Part shown: positions 52,945-60,747 of the stretch, one piece after another
Numbering within the stretch: position 1 is the first letter of the stretch
How the letters are laid out: the number at the start of each line of letters is the position of its first letter
Assembly: GCF_001549985.1 (NCBI RefSeq)
Contig: NZ_LROZ01000002.1
Location: forward strand, 186,001-250,000
Source of the DNA: Myroides odoratus
GTDB lineage: Bacteria; Bacteroidota; Bacteroidia; Flavobacteriales; Flavobacteriaceae
DNA: 64,000 nt
Direction of reading: 5' to 3'
The notes under the pieces: model-generated
Database searches by the model: none
Told to the model about the DNA's origin: nothing
The model's input: only the letters and a program-made list of their open reading frames with translations
Program-made: the position numbers and the translations under genes

Positions 52945-54450
52945 CTATGGTTTCATAGAACCTGTTTGTTTTAGACGTGTATGAAATTTGAACGCCTCTT
53001 CCAAAATATGAGGGGTATGCCCACCTAATTCTTTCGCTCGTTCAAAGTAATCTCTTATTTCTTCTTTGTAATCTGGGTGTACACAATTTTCAATAATTAC
53101 CTCAGCACGCTCACGAGGGGATAAACCACGTAAATCAGCTAAACCTTGATCGGTAACTAAAATATCAACATCGTGTTCTGTATGATCCACATGTGACACC
53201 ATAGGCAATACGTGTGAAATCTTATTTTCCTTTGATGCCGCTTGTGTTACGAAAATACTCAAGTACGCGTTTCGCGCAAAATCACCAGATCCACCAATAC
53301 CATTCATCATTTTATTTCCACTGATGTGAGTAGAGTTTACGTTTCCATAAATATCAAACTCAATCGCTGTATTGATTGCAATAATCCCCAACCTTCTAAT
53401 TACCTCTGGAGCATTACTGATGTTTTGTGGACGCAACACTAATTTATCTTTGTATTGATCGAAATTGTTGATGATTTTTTCATAGCAAGCTTCTGTTACT
53501 GTAATTGACGATCCGGAGGCAAAAACCATTTTTCCAGAATCAATCAAATCAAACGTACTGTCTTGCAATACTTCTGAATACATCGTTAGGTCTTTGAATG
53601 GACCATCAATAAATCCGGTCAATACTGCATTAGCAACTTTACCAATACCTGCCTGTAAAGGCAACAAGGCTTCAGTTAGGTTTCCTTTTTTCACCTCAGC
53701 TTCAAAGAAATTCAACAAATGCGTTGAAATCGCTGTTGTTTTCACATCTGGTTCTGGTAAGATTGCAGGCGTGTCTTCAATACTTGAAAAAACAACTGCT
53801 ACCACACGATCCGGATCTAAACGGATAAACGACTCTCCAATGCGGTCTTTTACCGTGTGAATTGGAATCATTTCTCTTCGTGGTTGTTTAATTGGCACAC
53901 TATTATCGTGAATACCTTCAACGCTTAATGGAATAGCTGTATTGACTTCGATGATAATCTTTTTAGCTACACTTGCAAAATAAGCAGAATTTCCAATCGA
54001 TGTTGTTGGGATTATAAAGCCTTCTTCATTAATATAAGTAGCTTCAATAATTGCAATTTCGACTTGTGGAATATGTTTTTCTTGTAATTGTTCAATTGTT
54101 TCGCTTAAATGTTGGTCAATATATTTCACCTGACCGCTATTAATTGCATGCCTTAAATCTGAATCAGCCTGAAAGGGCATTCTTCGAATTAAAGCGTTGT
54201 TTTTTGCTAAATCGGCATCTGTTGTTTGCCCTAAAGAAGCACCCGTAATTAAGGTAATGGCTACTTTTTCATTGGCTGCTCTTTGAGCAAAAGCAGGTAA
54301 CACAGATTTGCTATCTCCTGCTTTGGTAAAACCACTAGCTCCTACAATGGCTTTATCGTGAATTAATAAGGCTGCTTTTTCTGCAGTTAGGATTCGATCT
54401 CTATATGGACCGAACTTGATTCTGTCTAAATTAGAATCTTCTGTTGTCAT
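52945..54450 (-). CDS. Acetyl-CoA hydrolase/CoA transferase family protein
   Basis: A 501-residue cytosolic enzyme of the acetyl-CoA hydrolase/transferase family (cat1/SCACT type, succinyl-CoA:acetate CoA-transferase). The segment AIEFDIYGNVNSTHISGNKM holds the catalytic glutamate, followed by NGIGGSGDFARNA and the long conserved HVLPMVSHVDHTEHDVDILVTDQGLADLRGLSP-type region (positions about 410-445). It exchanges CoA between acetate and succinate or hydrolyses acetyl-CoA; which is not visible. It is likely a single-gene unit. Confidence 0.92.
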   Translation of the reverse strand: MTTEDSNLDRIKFGPYRDRILTAEKAALLIHDKAIVGASGFTKAGDSKSVLPAFAQRAANEKVAITLITGASLGQTTDADLAKNNALIRRMPFQADSDLRHAINSGQVKYIDQHLSETIEQLQEKHIPQVEIAIIEATYINEEGFIIPTTSIGNSAYFASVAKKIIIEVNTAIPLSVEGIHDNSVPIKQPRREMIPIHTVKDRIGESFIRLDPDRVVAVVFSSIEDTPAILPEPDVKTTAISTHLLNFFEAEVKKGNLTEALLPLQAGIGKVANAVLTGFIDGPFKDLTMYSEVLQDSTFDLIDSGKMVFASGSSITVTEACYEKIINNFDQYKDKLVLRPQNISNAPEVIRRLGIIAINTAIEFDIYGNVNSTHISGNKMMNGIGGSGDFARNAYLSIFVTQAASKENKISHVLPMVSHVDHTEHDVDILVTDQGLADLRGLSPRERAEVIIENCVHPDYKEEIRDYFERAKELGGHTPHILEEAFKFHTRLKQTGSMKP

Positions 54451-54867
54451 TTCTCAATCGTTTTGTTAGCTGCTTAAAAATAGAACTTTTTATTAATATT
54501 TAATAGGTTTTTAAAAACATCGTACGATTTATATGATTATACATTTCAATTAATATAAAAGATTAACTATATAATCTGTATTTTAAGATATTAAAATTAT
54601 AATCGTAATTTAACCTTAGTATTCTTCCTAAAAACAAAAAAAGCCTCTTTTTCTCATTTCTTCATCTCTATTTTATGACCTATTTTTCTTTCTAATTTTT
54701 TAAAAAACAAGCCGAAAATCCACACATTCCAAAGCGTTTTAACACTATTTCAATTTCACTCCTTTTTAGTCCTATTCTCAAGGTATTTCCATAAAAAAAA
54801 GCAACAGCGTTTGGCTGTTGCTTTTTCTATTTGTTCAAATTTCCTCCTAGCAGAAGGAATTATTTGT
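54451..54867. other. 417-base intergenic region
   Basis: No gene is visible. It is very AT-rich. It holds the terminator of the TlpA-like gene (54796-54826) and should hold the promoter of the CoA transferase gene. No other recognisable structure. Confidence 0.5.
54796..54826 (-). terminator. Terminator of the TlpA-like gene
   Basis: Arms AAAAAGCAACAGC (54796-54808) and GCTGTTGCTTTTT (54814-54826) form a 13-base stem, with more A to the left giving a T tract on the minus strand. It is 42 bases after the stop at 54868. Confidence 0.85.
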
Positions 54868-56016
54868 CTATTTTAATAGCTCTTCAACTTTTTGGTACAA
54901 TTCTTCACCATATAAATTGATCGCTAAAATCTCTCCTTTTTCATTGATTAAATAGTTTGCAGGAATAGCTTGTACACCATATTCAGCAGCAATTTCATCA
55001 TTCCAGAATTGTAAGTTAGAAACTTGTCCCCAAACTAAACCATCTTTTTCGATTGCTTGCAACCATTTATCTTTGTCTTTATCTAAAGATACTCCGATGA
55101 TATCCAATCCTTTTGCTTTAAATCCGTTGTATAATTTAACTACGTTTGGATTCTCAACACGACAAGGTCCACACCATGAAGCCCAAAAATCAATTAAAAC
55201 TAATTTTTTTCCTTTTTTGAATTCTTCTAATGATAATTCTTTATCATCTGGTGTTTTACTTGTAAAGTTTGGAGCGATATCTCCTACTTTCAATCCTGCA
55301 GTTTCTTCTTCTGATAAATTCATCATTTTAAGCATCGAATCAATTTTCTTTCCAACTTTTGATTCTTTTAATTCTGCAGAAAATTTATCGAATTCTTTTA
55401 CAAAATCAGTTTCTCCATCTTGAGAAGACATCATTTGTTGAGAAAGTAACAACAATCCGAAAGCATTATTTGCATTATCTTGTTGGTGTTTTTTATACAC
55501 CTCATTGATATTGTCAATGTATCCTTTGTATTCATTTTGAAGAGCTTCAAATTTAGCGCGATCAGCCTCTTCATTCGATTGACTTAATTGCATTAAATTC
55601 ATTTGATTCTCATCAATAAAAGTTCTTAATTTTGTAACCGTTGGTTTTACTTCATCTTGTAATTTTTGAAGCTTTTGGTTATTTTCACTTCCACCTAATA
55701 CAGTTTCTGTTGGTTGATCTTTAGTCACTGAAATTGTAATATGTCCTGGTTCTCCGATGAAAAACACATTGTTTTGCATTTCTCCACCTAACACCATATA
55801 AGCTTCTTCAAACTCAGTAAATGGATTTTCAAAAACTAATTTATTGTCTTTTATAGTTCCTGTGTAAACAACAGTTGGAGAAGGATTACCCAATTCTGAA
55901 GTCATGATTTCTACTTTTGTATCATTGGCAACATCTTTCGTAGTAATCTCAATTGTATTATCTTGCTTACATGAAAACATTCCTAATGCTAGCAAAACAA
56001 CTGCTAATTTTTTCAT
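54868..56016 (-). CDS. TlpA-like thiol-disulphide oxidoreductase lipoprotein with DUF4369 domain
   Basis: A 382-residue periplasm-facing lipoprotein: lipobox GMFSC (Cys16) with signal peptide, then a DUF4369 domain (about 20-110), a helical linker, and a thioredoxin domain from about 240 with the active site CGPC (282-285) in FWASWCGPC and the cis-Pro loop AIPANYLI. It likely keeps or transfers reducing power to envelope proteins or cytochrome maturation. Such fusions are widespread in Bacteroidota. It is monocistronic; a near-consensus TAAAAGTA box lies at about 56045. Confidence 0.9.
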   Translation of the reverse strand: MKKLAVVLLALGMFSCKQDNTIEITTKDVANDTKVEIMTSELGNPSPTVVYTGTIKDNKLVFENPFTEFEEAYMVLGGEMQNNVFFIGEPGHITISVTKDQPTETVLGGSENNQKLQKLQDEVKPTVTKLRTFIDENQMNLMQLSQSNEEADRAKFEALQNEYKGYIDNINEVYKKHQQDNANNAFGLLLLSQQMMSSQDGETDFVKEFDKFSAELKESKVGKKIDSMLKMMNLSEEETAGLKVGDIAPNFTSKTPDDKELSLEEFKKGKKLVLIDFWASWCGPCRVENPNVVKLYNGFKAKGLDIIGVSLDKDKDKWLQAIEKDGLVWGQVSNLQFWNDEIAAEYGVQAIPANYLINEKGEILAINLYGEELYQKVEELLK

Positions 56017-56164
56017 ATTAATGATTTATAATTTTACGTCTTTGTAAAAGTATTAATAAAATCAAGATATCAAAAAGAAGTTGCGTTAATAAATTAGTTA
56101 ATATTCCCTCTGAATCAAGAATAGTTGAATTTTCGTTGTTTATTTCAACAAAAAAACAAATCGT

Positions 56165-56926
56165 TTAACTAAGCCAAAGCTTAAAATCATTAACTTTTTC
56201 CCTACTTACAATTAATTCTTCCTCAAAATCAACCTGTAAGCTCAATTTTAAACGAGAATTACTATAAGCTGTAATTTCCTTAATGGCGTCCACAGCAACA
56301 ATGTGTTTACGACTTATGCGAAAAAACTGTTCTACTTCAATGGTTTTTTCAATTTCATCGAGGGAATGATCTAAGATATAATCTCTACCTTCTTTTGTTT
56401 TGAGGTAGGTTATTTTATTTGTGCTGAAAAAACAAGCCACCTCTCCAATCGGGACAATCTTTAATTGCGTGCCAATTTTAATTAAAAACCGTTCTTTATT
56501 TTCTTTCGGTGTTGTGGATAGAAAAGATTTAAAGAGATTCAATTGTTCTGTAAAAGCGAAGAAAGACGCGCGTTGATCATTGAATTTATCAATGGCTCCT
56601 TTCAAATCTGCATCACTAATTGGCTTTAATAGGTAATCAATGCTGTTCAGCTTAAAAGCACGCAAAGCATAAGCATCATAGGCTGTTGTAAAAACAATCG
56701 CACTTTTAACGGTCACTTGATCAAATATTTCAAATGACAAACCATCTGATAGTTGGATATCTAAAAAGATTAAATCTGGCTCTTCATTTTGCTGAAACCA
56801 TTGAATTGCATCTTCCACGCTAGTTATCATTTCCAATACTTGATACCCTAATTTTTCTATTTTGCGTTCCAACAAGCGTGCAGCTGGTTTTTCATCCTCA
56901 ATAATGACTATGCGAAGTGATTTCAT
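56165..56926 (-). CDS. LytTR-family response regulator
   Basis: A 253-residue regulator. The receiver domain (1-125) has the acidic pocket IIEDEKPAAR, phospho-acceptor Asp56 in DLIFLDIQLSDG, and the Thr/Lys positions in FTTAYDAYAL and YLLKPIS. The LytTR DNA-binding domain covers about 145-250 (RFLIKIGTQLKIVPIGEV, RISRKHIVAVDAI). It pairs with the histidine kinase encoded at 57292-58635. Its start overlaps the end of a 2TM gene by 29 bases, suggesting translational coupling. Confidence 0.93.
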   Translation of the reverse strand: MKSLRIVIIEDEKPAARLLERKIEKLGYQVLEMITSVEDAIQWFQQNEEPDLIFLDIQLSDGLSFEIFDQVTVKSAIVFTTAYDAYALRAFKLNSIDYLLKPISDADLKGAIDKFNDQRASFFAFTEQLNLFKSFLSTTPKENKERFLIKIGTQLKIVPIGEVACFFSTNKITYLKTKEGRDYILDHSLDEIEKTIEVEQFFRISRKHIVAVDAIKEITAYSNSRLKLSLQVDFEEELIVSREKVNDFKLWLS

Positions 56927-57284
56927 CTTTTATTTTCAATTGATATTCGTATGTATTTTTCAACCGTTCAAATTCTTTGCGTTCTAAGCGATCTTGCCAT
57001 TGCGACAAAAGCGGTATTCGCTCTGCATAGTAAAAAACAAACTGCACTATCAGAAGCACCAACCAACACAAAGGTAATTCATAAAACATTCGCTCTGAAC
57101 TTTTATATGTAGGAGTATGAATTCCGATTACCACCTGATCAAATCCCACAAGCTGCTGGTAAAGCATAACACCTGTGAATAGTAACCATACAAAAACTTG
57201 AATAGAAAGACCGTACAAATACCCTACTCTTTTGCGCTTATAATTCTGATATTTTTGTTCTACTTCTTTGGTATAAAAATCCAT
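56898..57284 (-). CDS. Small 2TM-domain protein
   Basis: A 128-residue protein from the ATG at 57284 (MDFYTKEVEQKYQNYKRKR); the open frame reaches 57338 but would then overlap the kinase gene. Two membrane segments, YGLSIQVFVWLLFTGVMLYQ and LCWLVLLIVQFVFYYAERI, flank a loop, and the layout matches the 2TM domain of Bacteroidota. The last part of the coding region overlaps the response regulator start by 29 bases. The histidine kinase upstream carries the same kind of domain at its C-terminus, so the two proteins may interact in the membrane. Confidence 0.78.
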   Translation of the reverse strand: MDFYTKEVEQKYQNYKRKRVGYLYGLSIQVFVWLLFTGVMLYQQLVGFDQVVIGIHTPTYKSSERMFYELPLCWLVLLIVQFVFYYAERIPLLSQWQDRLERKEFERLKNTYEYQLKIKDEITSHSHY

Positions 57285-57291
57285 TTTCTCT

Positions 57292-58635
57292 TTATTTCCA
57301 ATTATTGGTACGTTTATTTTGCTGATCCATGTATTCACGGATTTTTCGGTCTTCCCAATCTTTTCCTAAGAAAAAGTGATAGTTATACGTTTTCATCCAA
57401 TCGGCTACTAGCCCAATTCCCCAGGAAAGCACAACGATTAAACTCCACATAAATCTGGCATCAGTCATCAAGTTCAATACAATTAAAAAGGTATTCACCA
57501 TAATATACATGGTAAGGTGAGCATAGAACTTCTTCATTTTCTCCACGTTTTTCTTTGCTTGAATCAATATTTCTTGTTCATTTTCTTGTACATCAATAAT
57601 TCTCATAGGTTCAATAAGTTTAGTTAATATCGGAATTCGTATTGTAAATGTTGTTTCTGTTTGGTCAATTTTGATTGGTTTATTCGTCAATAAGGCATAG
57701 CGATCGGCGATATTGGTTAGCCCAATTCCCTTTCTATCCTCATTGACTTGGCGCAAATTCAAGTTATTTTCTACAACTAAATAGCCATTCTCTTGTTTGA
57801 TCACAATATGCAAAGGTTTTGTAGAAGTTGCTTTGTTGTGTTTGATCACATTTTCTAGTAACAACTGCAAGGACAAGGGAACCACCTTGGCTCCTTCTTG
57901 CTTTATTTCTTGTTCGATTTCAAAGGTTAAACTCTCTTCAAAGCGCATTTGGAGCAATTCGATATATGTTTGAGCAAAATCCAATTCCTCTTCCAAAGGC
58001 ACTAGTTCTTTGTTTTTTTGGTCTAAAATATAGCGATAGGTCTTGGATAATCCGCTCGTAAACTCTTGTGCTTTCTCGGGATTCTCTTCAATCAATGCAT
58101 TGAGTACATTGAGACTATTGAATAAAAAATGAGGGTCTAATTGATTTTTTAAACTTTCAAATTGAGCTGATACACTACCTGTAATCACTTTTTGCTCGTT
58201 GATACTCATTTTTTTATCCAAAGACGTAAAATAAGTATAGTAATAAATATACACGAGAATACTAAAGAAAAAAGCAGTGCTAAAGATGGCGCTGAAACTA
58301 CTAGAGTCCATGAAGTAATAGAACGTTTTATTTCCAATAAAATGGACATCAAAAATCTTCAAGGCCAGACATATCATCCAAATAAACCCAAAGTTAATTG
58401 CGGTTACAATAGCCGTGACTTTGTGTACACTATTTTCCTTGCCATCCAACGATTTTGCAAACTTCTTCCAGTAGTTCTCTTTCCAGTATTGGTTCATTAA
58501 AATAATAATGCCTACAAAAGAGACGAGATACCCTAAAAACAAGGATAAATCCATAAAACGCAACTTGAGCACTTTCGTAAACAGAATGAATACGATAAAA
58601 GCCAAGAGCACGAGTTTTACATAATTATTTTTCAT
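57292..58635 (-). CDS. LytS-type histidine kinase with C-terminal 2TM domain
   Basis: A 447-residue membrane sensor kinase. Four hydrophobic segments (about 6-24, 31-50, 75-95, 113-135) precede the His_kinase domain: phospho-acceptor His169 in QLDPHFLFNSLN, then a HATPase region (ENVIKHNKA and GIGLTNIADRYAL). Unusually the chain goes on after the ATPase part with a second two-helix membrane domain (about 355-447, YAHLTMYIMVNTFLIVLNL and MWSLIVVLSWGIGLVADW) like the 2TM domain. It should phosphorylate the LytTR regulator two genes on. The small exported peptide gene overlaps its start by 11 bases. Confidence 0.92.
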   Translation of the reverse strand: MKNNYVKLVLLAFIVFILFTKVLKLRFMDLSLFLGYLVSFVGIIILMNQYWKENYWKKFAKSLDGKENSVHKVTAIVTAINFGFIWMICLALKIFDVHFIGNKTFYYFMDSSSFSAIFSTAFFFSILVYIYYYTYFTSLDKKMSINEQKVITGSVSAQFESLKNQLDPHFLFNSLNVLNALIEENPEKAQEFTSGLSKTYRYILDQKNKELVPLEEELDFAQTYIELLQMRFEESLTFEIEQEIKQEGAKVVPLSLQLLLENVIKHNKATSTKPLHIVIKQENGYLVVENNLNLRQVNEDRKGIGLTNIADRYALLTNKPIKIDQTETTFTIRIPILTKLIEPMRIIDVQENEQEILIQAKKNVEKMKKFYAHLTMYIMVNTFLIVLNLMTDARFMWSLIVVLSWGIGLVADWMKTYNYHFFLGKDWEDRKIREYMDQQNKRTNNWK

Positions 58636-58807
58636 TTTTTTTGCTATCCTTTTTTACTTTCTTTATAGGAGTTTCTGGTTCTTCTTTTGTTGTTGCAATA
58701 CCTTGACTGTTTCCCTCTTGGTTATAAGAGGTACTAGCAGACCAACTTGTTCCCATCTGAAGGGCAAATTGTGTCAACATTACAATAATCAAAAATATAA
58801 ATTTCAT
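58625..58807 (-). CDS. Small exported Lys-rich peptide overlapping the kinase start
   Basis: A 60-residue protein from the ATG at 58807 (MKFIFLIIVML...); the frame extends 9 codons further upstream. A hydrophobic segment of about 20 residues (1-22) looks like a signal peptide or anchor, followed by a polar tail ending in KKVKKDSKKNEK. No family recognised. Its coding region overlaps the kinase gene by 11 bases, a sign of translational coupling, so it could be a signal peptide-like partner of the kinase. A CAAAGATT box (near-consensus) at about 58831 may be the promoter of the group. Confidence 0.6.
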   Translation of the reverse strand: MKFIFLIIVMLTQFALQMGTSWSASTSYNQEGNSQGIATTKEEPETPIKKVKKDSKKNEK

Positions 58808-59000
58808 AGGTACTTTGGTTGGTTTGTGGTACAAAGATTACTAGATTCGGAAGCATATAAAAATAAGTTTGGACGAACTGTAGTTTTAGGAGGATGAACT
58901 GTAAAAGAGAGTAAGGTTTTGATTTCCAACTAAGAGAAACGAGTTGTTTAACTGTTAATAAAAAGACCTCAAATTATACCCAAAGACTTAATAATAGTTA

Positions 59001-59008
59001 TAAATTTG
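59001..59008 (+). promoter_or_regulatory. Putative -7 element of the 59033 gene
   Basis: TAAATTTG matches TAnnTTTG exactly and ends 24 bases before the ATG at 59033. Confidence 0.45.
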
Positions 59009-59032
59009 CATTTCTAATCGGTTTAAAAAATT

Positions 59033-59575
59033 ATGGTTTATAAATTCAGAGTTATCCTTGATACTGAGGAAGATATTTTTCGTGATATTGCTATTTTAGA
59101 AGACGATACGCTAGAAGATTTACACAATGCTATTGTGAATGCTTTTGGCTTTGACGGTATGGAAGCGGCTTCATTTTATGCGTGTGATGATAGCTGGGCT
59201 CAACAAGAGGAAGAAATTTCTCTTTTTGATATGAGTGATGATCAAGATGCAGGAAAAACAATGGGTTCTACACCTATCAATACTGTTTTAGATGAAGATC
59301 AGACCAAAATTATCTATGTGTATGATTTTCTTAATATGTGGACGTTCTTCGTTGAATTAGCTGCAATTGAGGAAGAAGAACCAGGAATATTGTATCCTGA
59401 GCTTTTATTTTCTCATGGTATTTTACCAGACGAAATTCCGACTAAATCATTTTCTGCTGGTCCAGTATCGAATGACGATATTTTTGGAGATTTTGACGAT
59501 GATTATGATGAAGAAGATTACGATATGTTTGAAGGCGATGATAGCTTTACAGACTACGGAGAGGATAATTACTAA
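59033..59575 (+). CDS. pRiA4b ORF-3-like / IS1096 passenger-like protein
   Basis: A 180-residue acidic cytosolic protein. The N-terminal YKFRVILDTEEDIFRDIAILEDDTLEDLHNAI and the later YVYDFLNMWTFFVELAAI fit the plasmid pRiA4b ORF-3 domain, also annotated as IS1096 passenger. The last 35 residues are almost all Asp and Glu. The role is unknown; despite the name, nothing nearby indicates an insertion element. It precedes the nucleoid-associated gene by 57 bases on the same strand and shares its transcription unit. Confidence 0.82.
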   Translation: MVYKFRVILDTEEDIFRDIAILEDDTLEDLHNAIVNAFGFDGMEAASFYACDDSWAQQEEEISLFDMSDDQDAGKTMGSTPINTVLDEDQTKIIYVYDFLNMWTFFVELAAIEEEEPGILYPELLFSHGILPDEIPTKSFSAGPVSNDDIFGDFDDDYDEEDYDMFEGDDSFTDYGEDNY

Positions 59576-59632
59576 TTTTTTTACATCTAAAAATAACAGA
59601 TCTAAAAAAGATCTACTACATATTTAACTATT

Positions 59633-60697
59633 ATGATCAACCTTTTTAATGCACACGTAGAAACTTTATCTATCCACAGAGTGGGAAATAAAAGTAGAAA
59701 CGAAGCCATCTTTTTATCAGATGAACCTTATAGCTTAAACGATGAGATTGCTCCTTTATTAAAAGAGTACTTTTTCAAACCTTTCCGCGAGAAAGAAGAA
59801 AGTTATTTTCAATTTGTTCATGATGTTGATTTAGAATTCAACGATATGTTTAATTATGCAGCAGATTTATTTAATGCACCTTCTTCTGAAAAAGCACATG
59901 AGATCTCTCAAAAAATAACCAAACATTTATTCGAGCAATCGAATCATCCGCATATTAAAAATGGAGAAGTTTATGTTACTTATTTAACGAATACTTCAAT
60001 TGACAATAATGTAGTTGATGCGATTGGAATTTTCAAAAGTGAGATTAAATCTGATTTCTTACAATTTCAAGAAAACGGTTCGAATTTAGAAATGATCTTA
60101 CAACAAGGAATCAACTTGAATAAGTTAGATAAAGGTTGTATTATCTTCAATTACAAAAAAGAAGAAGGATACAAAATCTTAACTATCGATAGTAACCGCT
60201 ATGATGCTCGTTACTGGTTGGAGCACTTTTTAAGTGTAGACATCTTCCAGGATGAGGCATTTATGACAAAAAAATATTTAAAATTCTGTCAAGACTTTGC
60301 TAAAGACGTTGTTTTACCTGCAGAAGATAAGAAAGAAGAAGTAATGTTCATGAACCGTTCAGTAAACTACTTTGCTAAAAATGACGAGTTTGAAGAAACA
60401 AACTTCTTAAATGAAGTAATTGACAATCCTGATTTAATTTCTGAATTTAAAAACTACAAAGTAGATAAAGGAGAAAAATACAGTATTGAAGATACAACAT
60501 CATTTCCTATTGCCAATAATGCCGTATCTGATGCACGTAAAAAAATTAAAAACGTGATTAATTTAGACACGAATATTCAGATTAAACTTGATTTCATTAA
60601 TCCAGAAAGTGCAGATAAATTTGTAGAAAAAGGATGGGATGAAGAAAAGCAAATGTACTACTACTTGGTATATTTCAACAAAGAACAAAAATCATAA
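59633..60697 (+). CDS. Nucleoid-associated protein, NdpA/YejK-like
   Basis: A 354-residue cytosolic protein of the 37-kDa nucleoid-associated (NdpA/YejK) family: MINLFNAHVETLSIHRVGNK at the start and an Asp/Glu-rich middle with VYVTYLTNTSIDNNVVDAIGIFKSE. Members bind DNA or sit on the nucleoid; the role in Bacteroidota is unclear, and many members accompany phage or mobile regions. Here there are no such genes beside it. It ends at a bidirectional hairpin facing the M4 protease gene. Confidence 0.87.
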   Translation: MINLFNAHVETLSIHRVGNKSRNEAIFLSDEPYSLNDEIAPLLKEYFFKPFREKEESYFQFVHDVDLEFNDMFNYAADLFNAPSSEKAHEISQKITKHLFEQSNHPHIKNGEVYVTYLTNTSIDNNVVDAIGIFKSEIKSDFLQFQENGSNLEMILQQGINLNKLDKGCIIFNYKKEEGYKILTIDSNRYDARYWLEHFLSVDIFQDEAFMTKKYLKFCQDFAKDVVLPAEDKKEEVMFMNRSVNYFAKNDEFEETNFLNEVIDNPDLISEFKNYKVDKGEKYSIEDTTSFPIANNAVSDARKKIKNVINLDTNIQIKLDFINPESADKFVEKGWDEEKQMYYYLVYFNKEQKS

Positions 60698-60710
60698 TTA
60701 CAGGATATAA

Positions 60711-60740
60711 AAAAAACCGAGACTTTTATCTCGGTTTTTT
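60711..60740. terminator. Bidirectional hairpin terminator
   Basis: Arms AAAAAACCGAGA (60711-60722) and TCTCGGTTTTTT (60729-60740) with a 6-base loop, between the convergent nucleoid-protein and M4 protease genes. Confidence 0.92.
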
Positions 60741-60747
60741 TATGCTT

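Noticed and set aside
59033..59575. Insertion sequence
   Set aside because: The family name refers to an IS passenger domain, but no transposase, terminal inverted repeats or target duplication were seen around it.
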